NCBI RefSeq assembly: GCF_015845845.1
Contig: NZ_LDIG01000106.1
Span: 1-59,471 of the forward strand
Origin: Paenibacillus dendritiformis
GTDB taxonomy: Bacteria; Bacillota; Bacilli; Paenibacillales; Paenibacillaceae
Length of the DNA: 59,471 nucleotides
Direction: 5' to 3'
The notes beneath the pieces are model-generated. The model was not told where the DNA came from and did no database searches. It worked only from the letters and a program-made list of their open reading frames with translations. Below, one piece after another: positions 33,659-41,096 of this stretch. Made by a program: the position numbers and the translations under genes. Each line of letters starts with the position of its first letter. Position 1 is the stretch's first letter.

Positions 33659-33688
33659 TTGACACTCACTTTTACAATCACATATAAT
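33659..33688 (+). promoter_or_regulatory. Sigma-A promoter of rpsU-yqeY
   Basis: TTGACA (33659-33664) and TATAAT (33683-33688) are both perfect hexamers with an 18-bp AT-rich spacer, 58 bp before the rpsU start. It is the strongest promoter seen in the window, as expected for a ribosomal protein. Confidence 0.85.
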
Positions 33689-33746
33689 GTAGGTTGATAA
33701 CCGTGTTGTTGTTCTTGGACGGTCTGGTCGGAGGGAGGGAAAACTG

Positions 33747-33920
33747 GTGTCTGAAACGAAAGTTCGCAAAAACGAGACAATCGATGCTGCACTTCGTCGC
33801 TTTAAGCGCTCCATTGCAAAAGATGGCGTATTGGCTGAAGTTAAAAAGCGTAAGCACTATGAAAAGCCAAGCGTTAAGCGCAAGAAGAAGTCCGAGGCTG
33901 CCCGCAAGAGAAAGTTCTAG
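33747..33920 (+). CDS. rpsU: 30S ribosomal protein S21
   Basis: The 57-residue basic protein starts [19 protein letters not shown] and ends with [14 protein letters not shown], matching S21 along its whole length. It binds the small subunit near the 3' end of 16S rRNA and helps initiation. The start is GTG 33747 with GGAGGGAGGGA 6 nt upstream. A longer reading frame in another phase covers the same bases and is not a gene. yqeY starts 15 nt downstream with its own AGGAGG, as in Bacillus. Confidence 0.97.
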   Translation: MSETKVRKNETIDAALRRFKRSIAKDGVLAEVKKRKHYEKPSVKRKKKSEAARKRKF

Positions 33921-33935
33921 GAGGAATTAGCACCA

Positions 33936-34379
33936 ATGGATCTTAGCCAACGATTGAACGAAGATATGAAGCAAGCGATGAAAAGTCAAGACAAGTTCAA
34001 ACTCTCCACCATCCGGATGGTACGTTCGGCGATCAAGAATGTTGAGATAGATGTTAAGAGAACTTTGAATGACGATGAAGTGCTTGAGATTCTAGGTCGT
34101 GAAATCAAACAGCGGAAAGATGCCCTCCAACAATTTGAAAGCGCAGGTCGAGACGATTTAGCTGATTCATTGAAAGACGAAATCGAGATTTTGACGCAGT
34201 ATCTTCCTGCCCAACTTTCCGAAGAAGAGATTAAAGAGATTGTACAGAAGGCTATCCAAGAGACCGGTGCTTCTTCGAAAGCCGACATGGGGAAATTGAT
34301 GGGTGCCCTGATGCCGAAGGTAAAAGGGCGCGCCGACGGAAAGCTGGTCAATACGATAGTTCAACAATATCTGCAGTAA
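33936..34379 (+). CDS. yqeY: GatB/YqeY domain protein
   Basis: This 147-residue helical protein corresponds to the C-terminal YqeY/GatB tail domain as a stand-alone protein. It starts MDLSQRLNEDMKQAMKSQDKFKLSTIRM and has YLPAQLSEEEI and the GxxxM-like GALMPKVKGRADGKLVN end. The related domain in GatB binds tRNA, so a role in tRNA handling is suspected, but the function of YqeY is not established. AGGAGG lies before ATG 33936. It is co-transcribed with rpsU and ends at a strong terminator. Confidence 0.93.
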   Translation: MDLSQRLNEDMKQAMKSQDKFKLSTIRMVRSAIKNVEIDVKRTLNDDEVLEILGREIKQRKDALQQFESAGRDDLADSLKDEIEILTQYLPAQLSEEEIKEIVQKAIQETGASSKADMGKLMGALMPKVKGRADGKLVNTIVQQYLQ

Positions 34380-34407
34380 GCGTCTTTGACAGCCTTATGC
34401 AACGAAC

Positions 34408-34443
34408 AAAAACACTCCTTTTCACGAAAGGGAGTGTTTTTTT
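34408..34443 (+). terminator. Intrinsic terminator after yqeY
   Basis: AACACTCCTTT pairs with AAAGGGAGTGTT (one extra G), followed by TTTTTTT. Confidence 0.85.
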
Positions 34444-34527
34444 CTAGCGATTTCCTGGAACGGACGTGAGGATTGTAACGTATTACTGCATAGACTGTCT
34501 GAAAAGGGAAGGGGGTACACTAGAGAG

Positions 34528-35901
34528 ATGAAACACCCGTTCAAGCACCGATTTGCAGCCATAGGCCTCCTGTGGCTGATGACCGCGGCCGTTCTCGCCG
34601 GCATGCTGGGAACCGCTGTCTCGCCGGTTCAGGCCGAGGGAGAGGCGGGCAAGGGCAGTGCGGTCGTGATTCCAATCAAGGGGACGGTTGACCCGGTCAT
34701 GAAGTCTTTCCTGTTCCGCGCGCTGGAGGAGGCGGAGCAGCTTCAGCCGGAAGCGGTCATTTTCGATATGGATACTCCCGGCGGGTATGTAGATGTATCG
34801 ATGGAGCTTAGCCAGCGGATAATCGAGAGTCCTGCGCGCACGGTCGTGCTCGTTCACGGCAAGGCGGCTTCCGCGGGGAGCTTCCTGGCGCTCAGCGCGA
34901 ACGAGATCGCGATGACTCCGGGAAGCGCTATCGGCTCTGCGGCGCTGGTCGATTCGTCTCACAAGTATGTGGATGATCCGAAGGCCGTCGCGCTGTGGGT
35001 CAGCCAGATGGTATCCGCCGCGGAGAAGAACGGCCGGGATGCCGGCGTCGCTGCGGCGATGGCGGATCTGCAGGCCAAGGTGGAGCTTCCGCAGTTGAAC
35101 CGCACGAAGCAGCCGGGAGAGGTTCTGTCCCTGAGCGTCCATGAGGCGAAGCAGGCAGGATATTTGGAATATGAAGCTTCCTCCGTGCAAGATTTGGTGT
35201 CCCAAATGAAGCTTGACGGCGCTCAAATCGTTCACATCGAGCCCTCGGCAGCGGAACGGGTCGCTTCTTATGTCGTCACTCCGGCGGTTGCAACGCTGCT
35301 GCTGTTCCTCGGCATCGCGGGCGTGGCGATTGAACTGATCGTGCCAGGCTTCGGCGTCCCGGGCGTACTGGGCGTCATCGGATTCGGTTTATACTTTTTT
35401 GGGCATTTTATTGCCGGACTAGCGGGGGTGGAGACCATCGTATTGCTCCTGATTGGGTTAGTGCTGCTGGCGCTGGAAATGTTTATCCCAAGCTTCGGAA
35501 TTCTGGGCATCCTGGGTGCGGTCAGCTTGATTTCCGGGGTCGTCCGCGCGGCCTACGATACGGGGAACGCGCTCATGTCCCTGGGCACCGCCTTCGTCGC
35601 AGCCGTTATCGTCGTCGTCATCATTGCGCGAATCTTCAAGCATCGCGGCATCTGGAACCGGTTCATCCTCAAGGATGCGCTTACGACGGAGCAAGGCTTT
35701 GTATCGACGGCCGATTATACGGATCTGATCGGCAAGGTCGGGAAGGCGCTTACGCCGCTTCGTCCGGCGGGGACCATCCTGCTCGACGGCCATAAATATG
35801 ACGTTGTCACGGACGGCGCTTTTATCGGGAAAGATGAGCAGGTCGTCGTCGTCATGACGGAGGGCTCGCGCATCGTCGTCAGCCCGCATGAAGGTTCTTG
35901 A
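34528..35901 (+). CDS. Long-form NfeD membrane protease-like protein (YqeZ)
   Basis: This 457-residue protein has a signal peptide (1-36, ending VQA), an extracytoplasmic ClpP-like domain with FDMDTPGGYVDVS and GKAASAGSF (catalytic Ser near 115), about four membrane helices at 250-370, and a C-terminal OB-fold NfeD domain (about 385-457). Long NfeD proteins are encoded beside flotillin genes and help to organise membrane microdomains; archaeal homologues cleave stomatin. GGGAAGGGGG precedes ATG 34528. floA follows after 140 nt, which matches yqeZ-yqfA in B. subtilis. Confidence 0.92.
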   Translation: MKHPFKHRFAAIGLLWLMTAAVLAGMLGTAVSPVQAEGEAGKGSAVVIPIKGTVDPVMKSFLFRALEEAEQLQPEAVIFDMDTPGGYVDVSMELSQRIIESPARTVVLVHGKAASAGSFLALSANEIAMTPGSAIGSAALVDSSHKYVDDPKAVALWVSQMVSAAEKNGRDAGVAAAMADLQAKVELPQLNRTKQPGEVLSLSVHEAKQAGYLEYEASSVQDLVSQMKLDGAQIVHIEPSAAERVASYVVTPAVATLLLFLGIAGVAIELIVPGFGVPGVLGVIGFGLYFFGHFIAGLAGVETIVLLLIGLVLLALEMFIPSFGILGILGAVSLISGVVRAAYDTGNALMSLGTAFVAAVIVVVIIARIFKHRGIWNRFILKDALTTEQGFVSTADYTDLIGKVGKALTPLRPAGTILLDGHKYDVVTDGAFIGKDEQVVVVMTEGSRIVVSPHEGS

Positions 35902-36041
35902 GAGAGAGGAGGCTGCATTCATTTTAGTGTCTCCAGGATGATTCATTGACCCTGGAGTCCTTTCATTGTATCGTTGAAAAGAATCGACTGTCGGAACGGC
36001 AGTCCCGCATTTACATATTACAATTGGAGGTATGACTGCGT

Positions 36042-37034
36042 ATGGATCCACTTGTTAGCACCCTGTTAATCGGGGCGATTATTGTTATCGCTCTGAGTGT
36101 GTTTTTCAGCTTTTTCCCGGTTATGCTCTGGATATCCGCCATTGCATCCGGAGTCCGCATCGGTATTATTACGCTGGTGGCGATGCGTCTGCGCCGGGTC
36201 ACCCCGAGCCGGATCGTCAATCCGATGATCAAGGCGACGAAGGCGGGACTTGGCTTGTCCATCAACCAACTGGAGAGCCATTACCTTGCCGGAGGTAATG
36301 TTGACCGCGTCGTCAATGCCCTTATCGCGGCGCAGCGGGCCAATATCAGCCTCGAATTCGAACGTGCCGCCGCGATCGACTTGGCGGGCCGCGACGTTCT
36401 GCAGGCTGTGCAAATGAGCGTTAACCCGCGTGTCATCGAGACGCCGATCGTCGCTGCGGTGGCGAAGGACGGGATCGAGGTCAAGGTTCGCGCCCGCGTT
36501 ACGGTTCGGGCCAATATCGACCGTCTCGTCGGAGGCGCCGGGGAAGAGACGATCATCGCCCGCGTCGGCGAAGGTATCGTTACGACGGTCGGTTCAAGCT
36601 CCACGCACAAGGATGTTTTGGAGAATCCGGATCTCATTTCCCGCACCGTGCTTGGCAAAGGTCTTGATGCCGGCACCGCATTCGAAATTCTGTCCATCGA
36701 TATCGCCGATGTCGACGTAGGCAAGAACATCGGTGCGCATCTGCAAACCGAGCAAGCGGAAGCAGACAAGCGCATCGCTCAGGCGAAGGCGGAGGAGCGC
36801 CGCGCGATGGCGGTCGCGGAAGAGCAAGAGATGAAGGCCCGCGTCGTCGAGATGCGCGCCCGCGTCGTTCAGTCCGAATCCGAGGTTCCGCTCGCGATGG
36901 CGGATGCTCTTCGCACCGGCAAGCTCGGGGTTATGGATTACATGAACCTGAAAAACATCGAGGCCGACACTCATATGCGCGGCACGCTCGGCAAAATGGG
37001 CGAAAACGGCAGCGACAACAAATCGGAAAGCTAG
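36042..37034 (+). CDS. floA: Flotillin-like protein FloA
   Basis: This 330-residue protein of functional membrane microdomains has an N-terminal hydrophobic hairpin (about 5-48), then the SPFH/PHB-like domain with [19 protein letters not shown] in part, and a Glu/Ala-rich coiled coil at 235-290 ([19 protein letters not shown]). It oligomerises in the membrane and supports secretion and signalling. GGAGG at about 36026-36030 precedes ATG 36042. It is paired with the preceding long NfeD protein. Confidence 0.96.
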   Translation: MDPLVSTLLIGAIIVIALSVFFSFFPVMLWISAIASGVRIGIITLVAMRLRRVTPSRIVNPMIKATKAGLGLSINQLESHYLAGGNVDRVVNALIAAQRANISLEFERAAAIDLAGRDVLQAVQMSVNPRVIETPIVAAVAKDGIEVKVRARVTVRANIDRLVGGAGEETIIARVGEGIVTTVGSSSTHKDVLENPDLISRTVLGKGLDAGTAFEILSIDIADVDVGKNIGAHLQTEQAEADKRIAQAKAEERRAMAVAEEQEMKARVVEMRARVVQSESEVPLAMADALRTGKLGVMDYMNLKNIEADTHMRGTLGKMGENGSDNKSES

Positions 37035-37044
37035 GCGATGAGCC

Positions 37045-37539
37045 ATGGATATCTTTGAAAAGGTATTGCGTTTTCTGTTGAATAATCCATTTCTGGCCGT
37101 CATTCTGATCGGCTTTGTGTTCTCTATCTTGCGGAAGGGCAACAAGCCGGCCAATCGGATGCCGAGCTTCGGCGGCGATACGGCGGCGAATCGGCCGGGC
37201 TCCGAACCGGACGATCGCGATGACGAGCCAGATGACATGAACGAAAAGGAGCGCTCCTATCCGGTCTATATGGAGGAAGAGCGAGGCTACCAGGCCGGGC
37301 TCCCGCAAGGATATGCTTCGCAGGAGGCGGACAGCATCACGCTGGAAGAGAGAGTTGCCGCGATGAAGCCTTCGGTTCGTCCGCCCGGCGCTCCGCGGCA
37401 TGCGGATTCCAGCAAGAAGGAATCCGCCGCTGCCGCTCACGCCGCGATTCGCCCGGAGGAGGCGCTGAAGGGCGTGCTCTGGTCCGAGATTTTGGGACCG
37501 CCGCGGGCAAAGCGGCCCTATGGCCGCCGCTCTTCCTGA
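37045..37539 (+). CDS. Hypothetical membrane-anchored protein after floA
   Basis: This 164-residue protein has a single N-terminal membrane helix (about 10-30, NPFLAVILIGFVFSIL). A polar, acidic and proline-rich cytoplasmic part follows, with a short conserved-looking C-terminal segment AIRPEEALKGVLWSEILGPPRAKRPY. It occupies the place of yqfB in B. subtilis but is not recognisably the same. The position 10 nt after floA suggests a partner of the FloA/NfeD microdomain. Upstream of ATG 37045 only a weak GGCGATGAG ribosome site is visible. A strong terminator follows. Confidence 0.7.
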   Translation: MDIFEKVLRFLLNNPFLAVILIGFVFSILRKGNKPANRMPSFGGDTAANRPGSEPDDRDDEPDDMNEKERSYPVYMEEERGYQAGLPQGYASQEADSITLEERVAAMKPSVRPPGAPRHADSSKKESAAAAHAAIRPEEALKGVLWSEILGPPRAKRPYGRRSS

Positions 37540-37639
37540 ACGGATGCTCTACGCGGTATGAAGCGGCTTCTCGCCTGGCCGGGAAGTTCAGCTTATTTTC
37601 TCGGTTACTATGTTTTGTTGAGTCGGCTCTGAGAGCCGC

Positions 37640-37700
37640 AAGCCTGACCCGCGCGGGATGATGTTACGGGCACCGTACGCTGCGCGGGTCTGGCTTTTTT
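37640..37700 (+). terminator. Strong intrinsic terminator after the nfeD-floA unit
   Basis: A 15-bp stem with one T-T mismatch (37640-37654/37682-37696) and a 27-nt loop is followed by TTTTTT. It closes the unit. Confidence 0.85.
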
Positions 37701-37755
37701 GATGCGTAAACGGAGGGAAGGGCGCTGAAGGATTCCTCTCTCTGCCGTTCTAATA

Positions 37756-37948
37756 GAAAATTCCTGCTCAAATGCAGCATTTTTCTCTAGGTACAGCGAT
37801 TTTGGTGCAAATTGCTGCCAATCTGCAGCTTTTTGCCCTGATTTGGGGGGGAATCAAGCGATAACGAGCGATATTCCTGCAGATTTGCAGGAATATTTTT
37901 TTCGGTGACTCGGTGTCCAGGAAATGCTGTAAAATTGCAGTTTTCCGC
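37756..37948. repeat. Cluster of four short imperfect palindromes built on GCAAAT-type half-sites
   Basis: Four units at about 37756-37786, 37801-37836, 37871-37902 and 37919-37946 share the minus-strand pattern A4-7, CTGCA, an AT-rich centre, GCAG, AATTT. The third is a near-perfect stem-loop (ATATTCCTGCA/TGCAGGAATAT). Spacing is irregular. A 14-nt piece of unit 2 (37811-37824) recurs with one change at 11444-11457. The array could be a REP-like family or a set of weak terminators. Confidence 0.55.
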
Positions 37949-38490
37949 ACTCATCCGCACGAACGAGTTCCTTTCTCAAGCGGATAGCTCGATAGATTTT
38001 TTCCCTGACCGATAGCCAAGTCTCCATTCAGCCCCCTTGTCGTCCCTCATTCCGCTAACCTGCCCGAGGCGAGGCGCCTGCAACCTCTTTTCGCGGCGAT
38101 GTCAAGTCCCGAGGAAGGCCATTCGCCTGCTTACAGGCCGCGGGCAGACAAGCAATGCCAAGCCGTTATGATGGCGCCTCGTGTTCTCAATAAAGCAAGT
38201 GCGGGTCGGAGCAAGGGTACCTAAAGTGGCGATGCGCCCAGGCTGCAGTAACGCTCTCCCTAAGGCAGCGATCCGCCCAAGCGTCAGGAGCGCGTTCTAA
38301 CGGGAGGAATCCAAGGGAGCAGTGCGGCCTCGGATGCAACGCGCTCCCCTGGAGGCGATGCCTCTTTGCACGCCTCGACATCTCCCAATGTCAAGAAACG
38401 CCCCTTGTCCAACCACCCAGCAACGGGCCCCTCGCCGTCCCGCGGTCTCGCCTCGGTGTTTCGCCGTTCACCTTTTCCATCCGCTCCCTC
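37949..38490. repeat. Gene-free stretch with degenerate tandem repeats of about 40-50 bp
   Basis: No coding frame here has a ribosome site or recognisable product. Between 38219 and about 38375 there are three to four diverged copies of a unit. Copies 1 and 2 (38219-38257 and 38258-38298) share CCTAA-G-CGAT-CGCCCA-GC. Copies 3 and 4 keep the CGCGCTC and GAGGCGATGC parts. A short hairpin GCCTG/CAGGC lies near 38128. The remainder of the stretch is featureless. Confidence 0.4.
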
Positions 38491-38495
38491 ATATT

Positions 38496-38524
38496 TCATA
38501 ATCCGGCTTTGTTCCGCATAGGTT
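38496..38524 (+). promoter_or_regulatory. Candidate sigma-E promoter of yqfC-yqfD
   Basis: TCATAAT (38496-38502) and CATAGGTT (38517-38524) are separated by 14 bp. They resemble the mother-cell sigma-E consensus (KMATATT, 13-15 bp, CATACAMT) with one and three mismatches. yqfCD is sigma-E dependent in B. subtilis. No sigma-A promoter of similar quality is seen. Confidence 0.45.
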
Positions 38525-38554
38525 GTAAAGTACAGGAAGGGGGCCTTTGCCAAA

Positions 38555-38848
38555 ATGAGCCGCATTGCCCGCAAATTGCGCCAGTGGTCCGTAAATTGGT
38601 TCGATCTGCCGCAGGATATGATCACGGATATGCCCCGTCTGGTCATGACCGGCAATCGCAAGCTGGTCGTAGAGAACCATCAGGGCATTCTTCACTTCTC
38701 CGATCAGCATATGCGACTCGCCTTGGCAGCGGGCCAACTGGAAGTGTACGGAACCGACTTGACGATTCGCGCCATCTATACCGAGGAAATCTGTATCGAG
38801 GGCGTTATCAACGATATCAAGTATCACGGAACGGGGGGAACGTCGTGA
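38555..38848 (+). CDS. yqfC: Sporulation protein YqfC
   Basis: This 97-residue protein matches the YqfC/YabP family. It has the N-terminal RKLRQWSVNWFDLPQDMITDMPRLVMTGN and the strand-rich VVENHQGILHFSDQHMRLA-LEVYGTDL-I-AIYTEEICIEGVI. It is made in the mother cell during sporulation and is needed, with YqfD, for efficient spore formation; the mechanism is unknown. AGGAAGGGGG lies 11 nt before ATG 38555. Its stop overlaps the yqfD start (GTGA). Confidence 0.93.
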   Translation: MSRIARKLRQWSVNWFDLPQDMITDMPRLVMTGNRKLVVENHQGILHFSDQHMRLALAAGQLEVYGTDLTIRAIYTEEICIEGVINDIKYHGTGGTS

Positions 38849-40086
38849 AAGCTCCTTCATTTGCCCGCCTGCGCGGCTATGTCCGTGTCAGTCTGCGCGG
38901 CGGCAAAATCGAAACCTTTATCAATGCCGCCGCGGTGCAACAAATCAGAATTTGGGATGTCCGGCGTCTCCCGGACGGCCAGGCGGAATGTTATTTGCTG
39001 ATCAGCGATTTTTGGCGTCTTCGTCCGCTGTTAAAGAAGACAGGCTGCCGCATCCATGTGGAGCGGCGGTTCGGGCTTCCGTTCTCTATCGTACGCATCC
39101 GCCGGCGGAAGTTTTTTGTCATGGGCGGAATTCTTTTTTTGCTCGGATTGTACATGCTGTCTTCTCTCGTCTGGAGCATCGAAGTCACGGGCAATGTCCG
39201 CATTCCGACGGAGGAAGTGCTGAAGCAGGCGAGGCAGCAGGGGATTTACCCGTTCCAATGGACCTTTCGGCTGCGCGATCCGGACGCCGTCTCCAAGGCG
39301 ATGAATACGCAGCTCAAGGGCGTCTCGTGGATTGGCATTGAACGGAACGGGACAAGAATCCGGATTCATGTGGTGGAATCCACCCTGCCTGAAAATAAGG
39401 GGCTCGTCAACCCGCGTCATCTTGTGGCCAAGACAGACGGGATTATTACGCATATTATCGCGGAGCGGGGCCGTCCGGCCGTGAGACAGCATTCTCGGGT
39501 GAAGAAGGGCGATATTCTCATCTCGGGACGAATCGGAACCGAGGAGCTGCCGAGCACGGTCGCGGCCAAGGGAGAGGTGCGGGCGCTCGTCTGGCATGAA
39601 TATGATGTGGCGGCCCCCCTTGTCACGAAGCGCAAAGTATATACCGGGGAGGAAAAGGAGCTTCGCTATGTAACGGCGGGAGACAGACGGCTGCAGATCG
39701 CCGGCTATGGCGGCATTCCGTTCGACACCTACGAGACGATCGTGGAAGCGAAGCGGCTGCAATGGAGGCAATGGGTGCTGCCGTTCGGCTGGCAGACGGA
39801 GGTGCTGAAGGAAGCCCATATCATCTCGGAGGAGCGAAGCGAGCAGGAGGCGGCTGCCGCGGGGCTGCAGGAGGCCCGGGCCGACGTGTTGGCCAAGAAC
39901 GGTCCCGATGCGCGAATTCATGAGGAAAAAATTTTGCATCAGAAGGCGGACAATGGTAAAGTGGTCATGAAGGTGCTTTTTGAAGTGGAGCAGTCGATTG
40001 CGGAAGAATTGCCGATTGTGCCGGAGGCACAGCCGGATCCGGGTGCGCAGGATGAACAAGCGGCGCCTCCACAAGCGAGAGGATAA
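38845..40086 (+). CDS. yqfD: Sporulation protein YqfD
   Basis: The 413-residue protein has a cytoplasmic N-terminal region (1-80), one membrane helix near 92-112 (VMGGILFLLGLYMLSSLVW), and an extracytoplasmic domain starting EVTGNVRIPTEEVLKQAR that resembles the POTRA-like repeat of FtsQ and SpoIV-type proteins. The C-terminus is acidic and rich in Pro and Gln. It acts in spore formation in the mother cell. I chose GTG 38845 because GGGGGG lies 6 nt upstream. A frame beginning at 38509 is only the antecedent open phase across yqfC. Confidence 0.93.
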   Translation: MKAPSFARLRGYVRVSLRGGKIETFINAAAVQQIRIWDVRRLPDGQAECYLLISDFWRLRPLLKKTGCRIHVERRFGLPFSIVRIRRRKFFVMGGILFLLGLYMLSSLVWSIEVTGNVRIPTEEVLKQARQQGIYPFQWTFRLRDPDAVSKAMNTQLKGVSWIGIERNGTRIRIHVVESTLPENKGLVNPRHLVAKTDGIITHIIAERGRPAVRQHSRVKKGDILISGRIGTEELPSTVAAKGEVRALVWHEYDVAAPLVTKRKVYTGEEKELRYVTAGDRRLQIAGYGGIPFDTYETIVEAKRLQWRQWVLPFGWQTEVLKEAHIISEERSEQEAAAAGLQEARADVLAKNGPDARIHEEKILHQKADNGKVVMKVLFEVEQSIAEELPIVPEAQPDPGAQDEQAAPPQARG

Positions 40087-40112
40087 TGAACGTTTAAGGA
40101 GACTGAGAGTTT

Positions 40113-41081
40113 TTGACGCAACCAACAATTGTCAAGCTTACACTGCAGAACGTTGCCGAGGGATTGGCTCTCTTCGGCCCGCAGGACAAGTACCTGCGCA
40201 TGATTCAGAGCGGCACGGACGCGAACGTGATGTCGCGGGATGCGGAGATTTCCATTTCGGGAGAGGCGATGGAGGTTGAGAAGCTGCAGCAGCTGTTCGA
40301 AGTTCTGCTAGAGCTGGTGCGGAACAACATTGCGCTGTCCGAGCGCGACATTCAGTACGCCCTCGATTTGGCGCAGGATTGGAAAGTCCACGAACTGCTC
40401 GATCTGTTCAGAGGCGAGATTGCCCACACCTACCGGGGCAAGCCGATACGGGTGAAGACGATCGGGCAGCGGCATTATGTATCCACCATTAAGAAGAAGG
40501 ATATCGTGTTCGGCATCGGTCCGGCCGGGACGGGCAAGACGTATCTGGCCGTCGTCCTGGCGGTGATGGCGCTGAAGGAAGGAGCGGTCAAGCGGATCGT
40601 ATTGACCCGCCCGGCCGTAGAGGCCGGCGAGAATCTGGGCTTCCTTCCGGGGGATCTGCAGGAGAAGGTAGATCCGTATTTGCGGCCGTTGTATGATGCG
40701 CTGTATGACGTCATGGGCCTGGATCAAGTCGGGAAAGCATTGGAACGGGGACTGATCGAGGTCGCGCCGCTTGCTTACATGCGCGGCCGGACGCTTGATG
40801 ACGCGTTCATTATTTTGGACGAAGCCCAGAATACGACGCCCGAGCAGATGAAGATGTTCCTGACACGGCTCGGATTCGGCTCGAAGATGGTCATCACCGG
40901 AGACATCACCCAGATCGATCTGCCGCGCGGCAAGCGCTCGGGCCTGGTGGAGGCTTCTCATATTTTGCATGAGATTGAAGAAATCGGCTTTGTGCACTTT
41001 GCCGAGCAGGATGTCGTTCGTCATTCCTTAGTGCAGAAAATTATTACAGCTTATCAGAAGGATAGCGAAAACCAAGGATAG
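40113..41081 (+). CDS. phoH: PhoH-like ATPase
   Basis: The 322-residue protein has an N-terminal KH-like domain (to about 110) and a P-loop ATPase with Walker A GPAGTGKT (136-143), TRPAVEAGENLGFLPGD, Walker B IILDEAQNTTPEQ near 233 and a sensor GDITQIDLPRG near 268. PhoH proteins are thought to act on RNA, and the linkage to ybeY and era supports an rRNA or ribosome role. The start is TTG 40113 with AAGGAG 11-12 nt upstream; no other start fits. It lies 26 nt after yqfD and 15 nt before pgpH. Confidence 0.94.
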   Translation: MTQPTIVKLTLQNVAEGLALFGPQDKYLRMIQSGTDANVMSRDAEISISGEAMEVEKLQQLFEVLLELVRNNIALSERDIQYALDLAQDWKVHELLDLFRGEIAHTYRGKPIRVKTIGQRHYVSTIKKKDIVFGIGPAGTGKTYLAVVLAVMALKEGAVKRIVLTRPAVEAGENLGFLPGDLQEKVDPYLRPLYDALYDVMGLDQVGKALERGLIEVAPLAYMRGRTLDDAFIILDEAQNTTPEQMKMFLTRLGFGSKMVITGDITQIDLPRGKRSGLVEASHILHEIEEIGFVHFAEQDVVRHSLVQKIITAYQKDSENQG

Positions 41082-41096
41082 AGAGGGTTGTTCTCT

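Noticed and set aside
33694-33930. 78-codon frame covering rpsU
   Set aside because: It is in a different phase from the clear S21 protein and has no ribosome site of its own.
37768-37950. 60-codon minus-strand frame in the floA-yqfC gap
   Set aside because: It is made wholly of the palindromic repeat units; the sequence follows the DNA repeats.
38509-38844. Upstream part of the long YqfD frame
   Set aside because: It overlaps yqfC in another phase; GTG 38845 has the ribosome site and matches the YqfD start.
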